Assembly (NCBI RefSeq): GCF_001484965.1
Contig: NZ_KQ947393.1
Location: 406,949-470,948, forward strand
Reading direction: 5' to 3'
Source of the DNA: Shouchella shacheensis
Lineage (GTDB): Bacteria > Bacillota > Bacilli > Bacillales > Bacillaceae_D
DNA: 64,000 bases
Shown here: in pieces, positions 53,502 through 61,660 of the stretch
Layout: each line of letters starts with the position of its first letter
How positions within the stretch are numbered: position 1 is the first letter of the stretch
The notes under the pieces: model-generated
Databases searched by the model: none
Told to the model about the DNA's origin: nothing
The model's input: the letters and a program-made list of their open reading frames with translations, nothing else
Translations under genes and position numbers: made by a program

Positions 53502-55793
53502 TTATTTTACTTCACTTAGCTGGCGTTTGCGTGCGTCCTCCGCAGCGTCAACCATGACCTTAAGAGCGGCAACCGTTTCTGGCTCTTGACGCGTCTTAAG
53601 TCCACAGTCAGGATTGATCCAGAAAAGCTCTTTATCCAACACGCTAAGGGCGCGGTCGATATTGCGGCTAATCTCCTCCTTCGCTGGAACGCGTGGGCTA
53701 TGAATATCATAGACACCAAGCCCTATGCCCTTGTTGTACGTAAAGTCCTCAAACGAGGAAATCAACTCTCCATGGCTCCGCGACATTTCAATGGAAATCA
53801 CATCGGCATCGAGGGCATCAATCGCTGCGATAATATCCTCAAAATCCGAATAGCACATATGGGTATGAATTTGCGTCTCCGTATGCACTTTATTAACGGA
53901 AAGCTTGAACCCTGTGACCGACTGCTCTAGGTACTGCTCCCACTTTTCCCGTTTCAATGGAAGTCCTTCCCGCAGCGCCGGTTCATCCACTTGGATCACC
54001 GAAATGCCTGCTTCCTCAAGTGCCTGTACTTCTTTACGCAGTGCGAGCGCGATTTGGTTAACAACGTTTGATTCGGAAATGTCTACGCGTGGGAACGACC
54101 AGTTGTAAATCGTCACTGGACCTGTCAACATTCCTTTTACAGGTTTCTTCGTTTTCGATTGGGCGTAGTGTGTTTCTTTCACCGTCATCGTCTCGGCAAA
54201 GGAAACGTCCCCAAAGATAATCGGTGGCTTCACGCAGCGGGAACCGTAGGACTGCACCCAGCCAAAGGTGGTAAACTGAAAGCCGTCCAGCTTTTCACCG
54301 AAAAATTCCACCATATCTGTGCGCTCAAATTCGCCGTGGACAAGAACATCGAGCCCAATGTCTTCTTGAATGTCGATCCATTTATCAATCTCCTTGCGAA
54401 TGAAAGCGTCGTAATTCTCATTGGAAAGGTTGCCGCGGCGCCAGTCGAGACGCTGCTTGCGTACTTCCTTGGTTTGCGGAAAACTGCCGATCGTCGTTGT
54501 TGGCAAAAGCGGCAAACCAAGGGCCTCCTGTTGGCGACGATACCGTTCTTTGGCAGCGACCGTTCGGCTTGTGTTTTCGCCCTCAGTTTCAGCGAGTTCT
54601 CGTTGAACGGTGGGATTGTTGCGGCTCTCGGATGCATTCAGTGCCTCAACGGCTCTTCTGCTTTCCTCAAGCGTGCGCTCATCAGCATCCCTGTTTAAAA
54701 CCTTCGTGAGGGTGACAATTTCAGCGAGTTTTTCATCGGCAAAAGCCACTCCAGCCGCTAGAACATCAGGCAGTTTTTGCTCGGTCTTCACGGTTACAGG
54801 AACGTGAAGCAAGCTGCAGGAAGGCTGAAGAATCAGACGGTCGTTTGGCACGATCTTGCCAATCGCACTGGTCAATGCTTGGACTCCCTTCAAGTCCGCG
54901 CGCCAGATGTTGCGCCCATCAATGATTCCCGCAGCCAGCACTTTGCCATCCGGAAACCCTTTTTCCTGTAACTGGCGAAGCGTCGCCTCTCCCCCGTGTA
55001 CGAAATCAAGTCCAATGCCTTGCACTGGCAGATCCACCACTTGTTCGTAGTGATCGACCGCCTCAAAGTAGGTTTGCAAAAGAATGTTCAAGACAGGGGC
55101 TTCCTGACCTAAGAAGGCATAGGCCTCCTGAAGCAATTCAATATCACTCTTTGCTACATCTCCATTTAGAAACGGTTCATCGATTTGTACCCAGCTTGCT
55201 CCTGCTTCCTCAAGCTCTTTAAGCACTTGTGCATAAAGCGGAAGAAGCTGCTGCACATGCTCCGCAAGCGTTTTATTTCCGTAATTCTTTGATAGTTTTA
55301 CAAAACTCACCGGTCCTAAAAGAACAGGCTTTGCCTCAATGCCAAGCTCTTCTCGCGCTTCTTTATAAAGGGCAAGCACGCGGTTTTCGACGAGCTCGGG
55401 TTTTCGGCTATCAAGTTCTGGCACAATATAATGATAATTCGTGTTGTACCATTTCGTCATTTCTGAAGCAACGGCCTCGTTCGTTCCGCGTGCGATCGCA
55501 AAATACGTGTCCAGCGGCACCGGTCCGCCGTCATAAGCAAATCGCTCCGGCACCAGGCCAAAGGATACCGCTGTGTCGAGGACGTGATCGTATAAGCTAA
55601 AATCTCCTACGGGAATAAGCGAAAGTCCTGCTTCCTGCTGCTTTTTTAAATTCGTAAGGCGAATCTGCTTTAATTCAACTTCTAACTCCTCTTGTGATAC
55701 CTTATCTCCCCAGTACGCTTCTAGCGCTTTCTTCCATTCTCGTTTTTCCCCAATGCGCGGATAGCCGAGCGTTGAACTTTGTACCTTCGACAT
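53502..55793 (-). CDS. metE: cobalamin-independent methionine synthase
   Basis: A 763-residue MetE, full length. It transfers the methyl group from methyltetrahydrofolate (polyglutamate) to homocysteine. The C-terminal catalytic barrel has Zn ligands in [10 protein letters not shown] (His, Cys), EMSRSH (Glu) and NPDCGLKTR (Cys); the N-terminal barrel is a diverged duplicate. ATG behind AAAAGGAGTGGGG. It is preceded by a leader of about 740 bp with a SAM riboswitch, two repeats, a cobalamin riboswitch and two terminators, so it should be off when SAM or cobalamin is plentiful. Confidence 0.97.
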   Translation of the reverse strand: MSKVQSSTLGYPRIGEKREWKKALEAYWGDKVSQEELEVELKQIRLTNLKKQQEAGLSLIPVGDFSLYDHVLDTAVSFGLVPERFAYDGGPVPLDTYFAIARGTNEAVASEMTKWYNTNYHYIVPELDSRKPELVENRVLALYKEAREELGIEAKPVLLGPVSFVKLSKNYGNKTLAEHVQQLLPLYAQVLKELEEAGASWVQIDEPFLNGDVAKSDIELLQEAYAFLGQEAPVLNILLQTYFEAVDHYEQVVDLPVQGIGLDFVHGGEATLRQLQEKGFPDGKVLAAGIIDGRNIWRADLKGVQALTSAIGKIVPNDRLILQPSCSLLHVPVTVKTEQKLPDVLAAGVAFADEKLAEIVTLTKVLNRDADERTLEESRRAVEALNASESRNNPTVQRELAETEGENTSRTVAAKERYRRQQEALGLPLLPTTTIGSFPQTKEVRKQRLDWRRGNLSNENYDAFIRKEIDKWIDIQEDIGLDVLVHGEFERTDMVEFFGEKLDGFQFTTFGWVQSYGSRCVKPPIIFGDVSFAETMTVKETHYAQSKTKKPVKGMLTGPVTIYNWSFPRVDISESNVVNQIALALRKEVQALEEAGISVIQVDEPALREGLPLKREKWEQYLEQSVTGFKLSVNKVHTETQIHTHMCYSDFEDIIAAIDALDADVISIEMSRSHGELISSFEDFTYNKGIGLGVYDIHSPRVPAKEEISRNIDRALSVLDKELFWINPDCGLKTRQEPETVAALKVMVDAAEDARKRQLSEVK

Positions 55794-55840
55794 CTTTCCC
55801 CACTCCTTTTATTTGTTTCTAACACCCCAACATGAAGCTA

Positions 55841-55872
55841 AAAATCCCCCTCTTTATTAAAAAAGAGGGGGA
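55841..55872 (-). terminator. terminator of the cobalamin riboswitch
   Basis: On the minus strand CCCCCTCTTT and AAAGAGGGGG form a 10-bp stem followed by ATTTTT, 48 bp before the metE start. Confidence 0.85.
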
Positions 55873-55887
55873 CAATACAAGCGCATA

Positions 55888-55923
55888 TTAGCCCGTGTCG
55901 AGATACAACGCGCCTTTTTGCAT
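55888..55923 (-). CDS. possible 11-residue leader peptide in the metE leader
   Basis: ATG at 55923, eight bases after GGAGTGG, then MQKGALYLDTG and stop. It lies between the cobalamin aptamer and its terminator. No Met-rich run, so not a classical attenuator peptide. May be chance. Confidence 0.35.
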   Translation of the reverse strand: MQKGALYLDTG

Positions 55924-55957
55924 GAATGATCCACTCCTCTCTATATCCACGTAGAGA

Positions 55958-56095
55958 TTAAAGCGAAAGTCAAGGCAGGTAATCTGACTTGAGGGCGCAG
56001 GGCGCTCTCTTCACAGTGGCGGGACCGTGCTGGAATTTCACCAGCTTCCCTTTTAAGCAGAGCAAATACATACACTCTGCACCCAGACTCTATGT
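55958..56095 (-). promoter_or_regulatory. adenosylcobalamin riboswitch
   Basis: The minus strand shows the B12-box elements in order: AAAAGGGAA, GCTGGTGAAATTCCAGC, GGTCCCGCCACTGTGA, then AAGTCAGATTACCTGCC. It is followed by a terminator, so adenosylcobalamin should stop transcription. It is the downstream of two riboswitches. Confidence 0.92.
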
Positions 56096-56111
56096 GCTAT
56101 GAAATTATTTC

Positions 56112-56233
56112 TGAAAAGCGCAGGCGGGTCGCCAAGAAACGAGGATTTTGGAAGGCCTGCACTTGAAATCCCGATCTTGGATTTCAGGGGAAGGACTGAA
56201 AAATCCCGAGTTTCTACCCGCCAGAGCTAGACA
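56112..56233 (+). repeat. palindromic repeat, copy 16 in metE leader
   Basis: TGAAAAGCGCAGGCGGGT at the start, ACCCGCCAGAGCTAGACAA at the end; inner stem GAAATCC/GGATTTC with CCTGCACTT-type arm. Tandem with copy 17. Confidence 0.87.
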
Positions 56234-56237
56234 ACAC

Positions 56238-56360
56238 CGAAAAGCGCAGGCGGGTCGAACAGGAGCGAGAATTTTGGAGACCCGATAAACGAAATCCCGG
56301 TCTTGGATTTCGTTATCGGGGCGAAAAATCTCGACGCTCCTACCCGCCGGAGCTAGACAA
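56238..56360 (+). repeat. palindromic repeat, copy 17 in metE leader
   Basis: CGAAAAGCGCAGGCGGGT at the start; central stem CCCGATAA/TTATCGGG; the GGAGCTAGACAA end joins the T-tract of the SAM riboswitch terminator. Confidence 0.88.
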
Positions 56361-56389
56361 CAAAAGCCTCTCACAAATGTAAGAGGCTT
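56361..56389 (-). terminator. terminator of the SAM riboswitch
   Basis: On the minus strand AAGCCTCT and AGAGGCTT form a stem followed by TTTTGTTG. Confidence 0.8.
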
Positions 56390-56407
56390 GTAATCTTGAA
56401 TCACAAT

Positions 56408-56513
56408 CCCCTTATCTCCCAAAGTTATACTTTGCTGGATTTAGCACCTTTTCACGAATGAATGGTTGCTGAAGCTTCACCGGGCCAGTCCCTCCGCTTC
56501 TCATTATAAGAGT
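56408..56513 (-). promoter_or_regulatory. SAM-I (S-box) riboswitch
   Basis: The minus strand shows CTCTTATAATGAGAAGCGG, AGGGACTGGCCCGGTGAAGC, CAGCAACC, AAGGTGCTAAATCCAGC and closing GAGATAAGGGG, all S-box landmarks. With SAM bound the following terminator should form. First of two riboswitches controlling metE. Confidence 0.95.
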
Positions 56514-56542
56514 CAATCGATATAAAGTTTGAAGTTGGCTTA

Positions 56543-56571
56543 ACTTTAGCACGGCTATAGCCAGTTGTCAA
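56543..56571 (-). promoter_or_regulatory. metE promoter
   Basis: On the minus strand TTGACA (56571-56566), 17-bp spacer, TAAAGT (56548-56543), about 30 bp before the S-box. Confidence 0.7.
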
Positions 56572-56650
56572 AACAAAATTTCTTCATTCGATAAGATTCG
56601 AAAAGTATCCGCACTTTTTTAAGTAGTATAACCCTCCAGTTGATCACAAT

Positions 56651-56689
56651 ACAAAGCCCGTGCCTTTGCAGAAAAGACATGGGCTTTGT
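56651..56689 (-). terminator. terminator of the flavodoxin-fold gene
   Basis: ACAAAGCCCGTGCC and GACATGGGCTTTGT form a long stem right after the stop codon; the T-run is poor. Confidence 0.6.
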
Positions 56690-56690
56690 G

Positions 56691-57308
56691 TTATTCGTTC
56701 TCGGTGGGTGGAATTTTATGTTCTGCGTGCAGACTAGCAAAATAGCTAAGATTGTGGACCATCTTTTTAACCTGATTCATTGTGAACGCATGCTGATGTC
56801 CTTCGGCTTCGATAAAAGAAGGCCCCGGTCCAGCTTCCCCAAGCCAGTACGTATAGGATTCCGGAGGGACGGTGTAGCCCAAATAGGAGAGCCCAAACAG
56901 GATGGAAGAGATTGCATTCTTCGCCCCGTCTTCATTCCCGGTGACGACCACACCTGCCACTTTATTGTAGAAAAACGGTTGGCCTTCCTTATTGGTTATT
57001 TCCTGAGAACCGTCCATGCGCTCCAACACTTTTTTGGACACGCTCGATTTCTCCCCAAGCCAAATCGGAGTGCCGATAATGACGATGTCCGCATCCTTGA
57101 GCTTTTCAATAATCTTTGGCCATTCGTCTTCAGGACCAGCGTTATCTGTAATGCCGTAGCCCACCTGGTAATCAACGATACGAACATGCTCACAAGTGAT
57201 CTGACGGCGCTCAAACCTTTGCGCCACCTCATCCATCAAGGCCTGTGTGTTCGACAATTCTTCGCTACTCTTTAAAGAACAATTTAAGAAAACCGCATGT
57301 TGCTTCAT
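56691..57308 (-). CDS. flavodoxin-family NAD(P)H oxidoreductase
   Basis: A 205-residue FMN reductase-like protein. It starts HAVFLNCSLKSSEELSNT, the FMN-phosphate loop of the flavodoxin/NQO group; the second loop is GTPIWLGEKSS, and VVTGNEDGAKN follows in the C-terminal half. ATG behind GAGGGGACG. Substrate unknown; quinone or azo reductase-like. Confidence 0.85.
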   Translation of the reverse strand: MKQHAVFLNCSLKSSEELSNTQALMDEVAQRFERRQITCEHVRIVDYQVGYGITDNAGPEDEWPKIIEKLKDADIVIIGTPIWLGEKSSVSKKVLERMDGSQEITNKEGQPFFYNKVAGVVVTGNEDGAKNAISSILFGLSYLGYTVPPESYTYWLGEAGPGPSFIEAEGHQHAFTMNQVKKMVHNLSYFASLHAEHKIPPTENE

Positions 57309-57443
57309 CGTCCCCTCCTCATAAAGAACCGACCTCCTTATTCCTTTTACCGTTTTTCCTGTGAGATAAACATCATCTACACCTGTACAGCACCACTGAA
57401 TTTGATAAACTAAGGGATAGACCGTAAGAGGAGGCTTTTTTTC

Positions 57444-58463
57444 ATGAGAAAACGCAACGACCCTTGTTCATGTGGAAGTGGAAAAAAATACAAAAAATGC
57501 TGCATGACTAATGTCAGCAATGTGAATCATGCTTTGAAAGATGAGCTTAATCAGTTGAAATCCGAAATGCTCTATATGGCCTTTACGCGCTATAAAGAAG
57601 AACTTTCAACATGGATACGCAGCTATCACCATGTCTACCCAGATGCGCGAGAAGAAGTAACAGAGACAATTTCAAGCATGCTTCTCGTCTGGCTTATTTT
57701 CACAAAACCGATTGGCGACGATGAGAAAACGATTTTTGACTTATTTCTTGATAGCAAGCTTGGAAAACTAAAGCGCCCACGAACAATTGAAATTGTCGAG
57801 TCTTGGCGTGAGACAACCCCCGCGCTGCTTAAAGCTAAGCATGTCAATGGGTCCGTTTGTACGAGCGAACATATACATAGTCAGGAAACGCTGACCCATA
57901 CCATTCCAGCAGAGCACATCGAAACGGTGCAACCAGGTAGTTTGATCATTGGTTTCCCAGCTCAGTCGGATTACTATATGAGTTTTATCGGACCGATAAT
58001 TAGCTTTAGTCCAGAAAAGACGGTTGAATTAATGCAAAAAATCGAGGCCTTCCAGGCACATAGCCGTTCGCTTTCAACAAAACAATGGCCTCAGCTGCTC
58101 TCTTCTCTTCTTGATGAGTCCGAGCAAGCAGAGCTAGATTTGGACTCTTTCAACTGGAAGGACGACAAAGAGAAAAAAACCGCCCAGCTGCTAATGGACG
58201 GTCTCAGGGTGGATCAAACCCCTCCGGAGCTCATATCGCTCGCTCTACAAGAGTGGCACCGTTTTTGTGAGCAAAAAACCCCAGCTATTCGTAAGCCTGA
58301 AGTTTTCGCCGCTGCTTTGGAGTACTACTTGCAGACCATTGCCCCGGTTCAGGCTACACAAAAAGCTCTTGCAAAGAAATACGGCGTCAGCACGTCTACC
58401 ATATCCACCCGTTCAACCGAAATACAAACAGCTCTTCAAAAAGAGGCCGTGCTACAAGGGTGA
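57444..58463 (+). CDS. SEC-C zinc motif protein with C-terminal helix-turn-helix
   Basis: A 339-residue protein. It starts RKRNDPCSCGSGKKYKKCC, the SEC-C zinc knuckle found at the end of SecA and in many small proteins. The middle 250 residues are helical and not recognised. The C-terminus, TQKALAKKYGVSTSTISTRST, reads as a helix-turn-helix. The combination suggests a nucleic-acid or ribosome-associated role. ATG follows AGAGGAGG. Confidence 0.8.
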   Translation: MRKRNDPCSCGSGKKYKKCCMTNVSNVNHALKDELNQLKSEMLYMAFTRYKEELSTWIRSYHHVYPDAREEVTETISSMLLVWLIFTKPIGDDEKTIFDLFLDSKLGKLKRPRTIEIVESWRETTPALLKAKHVNGSVCTSEHIHSQETLTHTIPAEHIETVQPGSLIIGFPAQSDYYMSFIGPIISFSPEKTVELMQKIEAFQAHSRSLSTKQWPQLLSSLLDESEQAELDLDSFNWKDDKEKKTAQLLMDGLRVDQTPPELISLALQEWHRFCEQKTPAIRKPEVFAAALEYYLQTIAPVQATQKALAKKYGVSTSTISTRSTEIQTALQKEAVLQG

Positions 58464-58467
58464 GCAA

Positions 58468-58500
58468 ACAAGCCAGCATTTAAATGCTGGCTTGTTTTTG
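58468..58500 (+). terminator. terminator of the SEC-C gene
   Basis: ACAAGCCAGCATTT and AAATGCTGGCTTGT, perfect 14-bp stem, then TTTTG. Confidence 0.85.
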
Positions 58501-58709
58501 TTTGTAGGCTACCTTGTGAGGATTCACCTTCATTCTTTTTCCCCATTACTAGAAACAAAGATTGAAAATACTCTAGCCCTTTCTACGTGATTCCTCATAG
58601 ATTTATTATTTTTTTGTAAATTCGACATAGAGAATGCATGGTTTTTGGTATTCTTTATGAAAAGGAGGCGAGAATACGTATTTGACTATTTTTTAAAGGA
58701 GGCATTTTT

Positions 58710-61493
58710 GTGAACAAACCCAAGGAAACGAGCCTGCATCTTACTGCTTTTCTCTCCATGATTCTTATACTGTTCACGACTGGTTTTGCACAGGAAGCAC
58801 ACGCTGAAACGGATGAGACAACGTTAAACATTCTACACACAAATGATATCCACGCAGCCTTTGATGATTTTGGAAAAGTCTCTGCGTATATCACTGAGGT
58901 ACGCGAAACATCCGAGCATTTTCTCTATATGGATGCTGGCGATTTCGCGAGCGGGAATCCAGTTGTAGATTTAAACTACGGCAAACCAATGATTGACGTA
59001 TTTAACTTGGCTGGAATTGACGCCTTTACCATTGGGAACCATGAATTTGACTACGGACAAGACTACCTGCAAGAAAACATGGAATCCTCGGAATTCCCTT
59101 GGCTCGGTGCCAATATGAGTACTGGCTCGAGCGAGGTTACTGAGCCCGACCCATACGTCATTCTTGACGCCAATGGGCTCTCTGTTGGCGTTCTTGGCAT
59201 TACACAGGCCCCACCAGCCACAGCTCCAGGAAACACGGTCGGCATGGAATTTGATGCGGACTATGTAAGCACAGCCCTGGAATATCAAGATGAGTTAGAA
59301 GAGCAGGCTGACGTGATTGTGGCGCTTACACATATTGGCCATGGCCCTGATCAGCGCTTGGCAGAGGAAGTGGAATATTTCGATGTTATTATCGGTGGAC
59401 ATTCCCATACAACGCTCAGCGAGCCGGCAGTGGTCAATGGCACACCGATTGTGCAAGCTGGATCAAGTCTAGACAACGTTGGGGAGCTTGAACTGACGTA
59501 CAATGCGGGTACAGATGAAGTGACGAGTGTCTCTGGAGGACTTCAACCTGTCTCTGCACTCGAGGACGTTGATGAAGACGTCCAGGCAGTGATTGATGGG
59601 TACAATGAAGAAATGGACGAGCTTCTCGGTGAAGTGATTGGCTATTCCACTACCGGCCTTTCCCGAGACGGGCGCTACAATGGCGACGCTCCTCTTGGTA
59701 ATTTCTGGACGGATGCGATGCGTGATTTCGGCGAGGCAGATGTTGCCTTTACGAACAATGGGGGTATTCGCGACAGCATTCCAGCTGGAGATGTCACGCT
59801 TAATGAAATTTACCAAATTGAACCCTTTGCCAATGAAATCATGCTGATTGAAATGACAGGTGAAGCGATTGCTGACGTATTGGACTACTCGTACTCTCGT
59901 AACAACCGCAATCAAATTGACTTACAAGTCTCTGGCATGGAGTATGAAATCGTCACAGGAATGACGGGCAGCTTGCAGGAAGTCAAGCTAACCCAAGACG
60001 GAGAAGCCCTTGATCCAGACGGCCTATACACTGTGGCTGTTGCAGATTACATTGGCACAGGCGGCTCAGGCTACAATTTTGAAGGCACAGTGGTCTCTGA
60101 AACGATTGGTCTCATGACCGAGGCCATGACACAGTACGCCCAAAAATTAACCGAAGAAGGAAAGGACCTTGACTACACGTCAGAAAACCGCATTCAAGTC
60201 ACCGTTGACCCATCCGGTCCGCTTCCTGGAGAGACAATCGGCTCAACGGAAACCGGTCTCTACTCAGCCAATAAACACGCACACGATGTTGGTCTTGGCA
60301 ATTTATACACAGACTCAATTCGTGCGAAAACAGAGAGCGACATCGCTATCTTAAACGGATCATCGATCACAGGTCAAATCCCTCCAGGGCCCATTACAGA
60401 CGAGCAAATTGAATCTCTTGATAGCTTTGGCAACACGATTGTGCAAGTAGAAACAACGGGAGAGCGCCTGCGTGATGTCATATTAGAACAAGCCAACTAC
60501 CACAATGGTGTGGACGTGCAGGCTTCCGGTATCACCTACACGCTTATTCCTCATGAAGGAAGCGGCGGCTTCAGCGAAGCAGAAATCTTGCTTGAGAACG
60601 GAGAGCCTCTTGATCCAGAAACTAGCTATACAGTTTCTTATAATGACTACATGCACGGAAACAGCTTTTACCACTTGGGTGATGCAACCGGCGATGAGCT
60701 TGGACCTGTTTGGCAATCGGTCGTTGACTATGTGCAGACCCAAGAGGAACCGATCAATTATAGCAACGGAAGTCGGATTACAATTGACGGTCAAGAAGTG
60801 GACCCTGATCCAACGGGAAGAATTAGCGTAGCGGAAGCAATCGCAAATAACAGCGGCAGCGCCACCGTCAGCGGCTACATTGTTGGTTCAATTAACAACA
60901 ACCAACCTGTCCTTGGCGAAGGCTCTCATGCCCCGTCCAATCTTTTGCTCGCTGACTCACCAGAGGAGACAGATCGCGAGAACATGCTACCGATTCAACT
61001 CGTGAACAACACACCGGTACGTAACGGGCTAAACCTCGTCCAGCACCCTGAGAACCTCGGTGAACATGTAGCGATTACAGGCTCGCTCGAGACGTATTTT
61101 TCTACACCAGGAATTAGAAGTCCTACAGCTTATGAATTTATCGATGATTCGGAGGAGCCGGATGAAGCATGCGTGCATGGCGCCTGGTCCAGCTCTGAGG
61201 TCTACGTCGGTGGTGATCGTGTAAAACACGAGGGACAAACCTTTGAAGCCAAGTGGTGGACCCAAGGCGAAAATCCAAACGATTCCAGTCGGTGGGATGT
61301 TTGGAAACTTGCCGAAGACTGTTTGGATGAAGAGGAGGGCGACAGCTACCCTACTTGGTCCAGTTCTGACATCTACGTCGCTGGCGACCGGGTGGAACAC
61401 GAGGGACACAGCTTTGAAGCCAAGTGGTGGACCCAAGGCGATGATCCTAACGATTCCGGCCAGTGGGATGTTTGGAAGCAGATCGAAGAGTAA
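58710..61493 (+). CDS. secreted 5'-nucleotidase-like protein with duplicated C-terminal domain and two CBM5/12-like modules
   Basis: 927 residues; GTG start behind AAAGGAGG; signal peptide cleaved near AHAE (about residue 33). The metallophosphatase domain has ILHTNDIHAAF (41), MDAGDF, GNHEFDYG (109), THIGHG and GGHSHT (229). Then come two 5_nucleotid_C domains (about 308-495 and 508-695). The first keeps NNGGIR (349-354); in the second the same place reads NGSSIT. An OB-like domain (about 705-815) is followed by two modules, WSSSEVYVGGDRVKHEG and WSSSDIYVAGDRVEHEG with EAKWWTQG, of the chitin/polysaccharide-binding CBM5/12 type. No LPxTG. Probably hydrolyses nucleotides outside the cell while bound to polysaccharide. 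Confidence 0.88.
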   Translation: MNKPKETSLHLTAFLSMILILFTTGFAQEAHAETDETTLNILHTNDIHAAFDDFGKVSAYITEVRETSEHFLYMDAGDFASGNPVVDLNYGKPMIDVFNLAGIDAFTIGNHEFDYGQDYLQENMESSEFPWLGANMSTGSSEVTEPDPYVILDANGLSVGVLGITQAPPATAPGNTVGMEFDADYVSTALEYQDELEEQADVIVALTHIGHGPDQRLAEEVEYFDVIIGGHSHTTLSEPAVVNGTPIVQAGSSLDNVGELELTYNAGTDEVTSVSGGLQPVSALEDVDEDVQAVIDGYNEEMDELLGEVIGYSTTGLSRDGRYNGDAPLGNFWTDAMRDFGEADVAFTNNGGIRDSIPAGDVTLNEIYQIEPFANEIMLIEMTGEAIADVLDYSYSRNNRNQIDLQVSGMEYEIVTGMTGSLQEVKLTQDGEALDPDGLYTVAVADYIGTGGSGYNFEGTVVSETIGLMTEAMTQYAQKLTEEGKDLDYTSENRIQVTVDPSGPLPGETIGSTETGLYSANKHAHDVGLGNLYTDSIRAKTESDIAILNGSSITGQIPPGPITDEQIESLDSFGNTIVQVETTGERLRDVILEQANYHNGVDVQASGITYTLIPHEGSGGFSEAEILLENGEPLDPETSYTVSYNDYMHGNSFYHLGDATGDELGPVWQSVVDYVQTQEEPINYSNGSRITIDGQEVDPDPTGRISVAEAIANNSGSATVSGYIVGSINNNQPVLGEGSHAPSNLLLADSPEETDRENMLPIQLVNNTPVRNGLNLVQHPENLGEHVAITGSLETYFSTPGIRSPTAYEFIDDSEEPDEACVHGAWSSSEVYVGGDRVKHEGQTFEAKWWTQGENPNDSSRWDVWKLAEDCLDEEEGDSYPTWSSSDIYVAGDRVEHEGHSFEAKWWTQGDDPNDSGQWDVWKQIEE

Positions 61494-61498
61494 AGTCC

Positions 61499-61621
61499 AA
61501 AAAGCATAGGCTGGTCGTACAGTAACGCTATTTTTGAAAGGCCTAGACTAGAAATCCCGAGTTTGGATTTCGTTATCAGGGGCGAAAAATCTCGACGCTT
61601 CTACCCTCCGGAGCTAGACAA
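61499..61621 (+). repeat. palindromic repeat, chimeric copy 18
   Basis: Starts CAAAAAGCATAGGCTGGT and ends TCCGGAGCTAGACAA. The left inner arm is of the CCTAGACTAGAAATCCC type and the right of the GGATTTCGTTATCAGG type, so the middle stem is broken. Abuts the next terminator. Confidence 0.82.
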
Positions 61622-61655
61622 CTAAAGCGACACGCTACGGATAGCGTGTCGCTTT
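61622..61655 (-). terminator. terminator of the zinc-ribbon membrane protein gene
   Basis: AAAGCGACACGCT and AGCGTGTCGCTTT, 13-bp stem; T-run on the minus strand is short (TTTAG). Confidence 0.7.
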
Positions 61656-61660
61656 TCTGC

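Noticed and set aside
54230..54698. Long frames antisense to metE
   Set aside because: Shadow frames in a conserved gene; metE has full family similarity on the other strand.
4581..61621. CRISPR array interpretation of the repeats
   Set aside because: The units are about 123 bp, scattered, in both orientations and without unique spacers of regular length.
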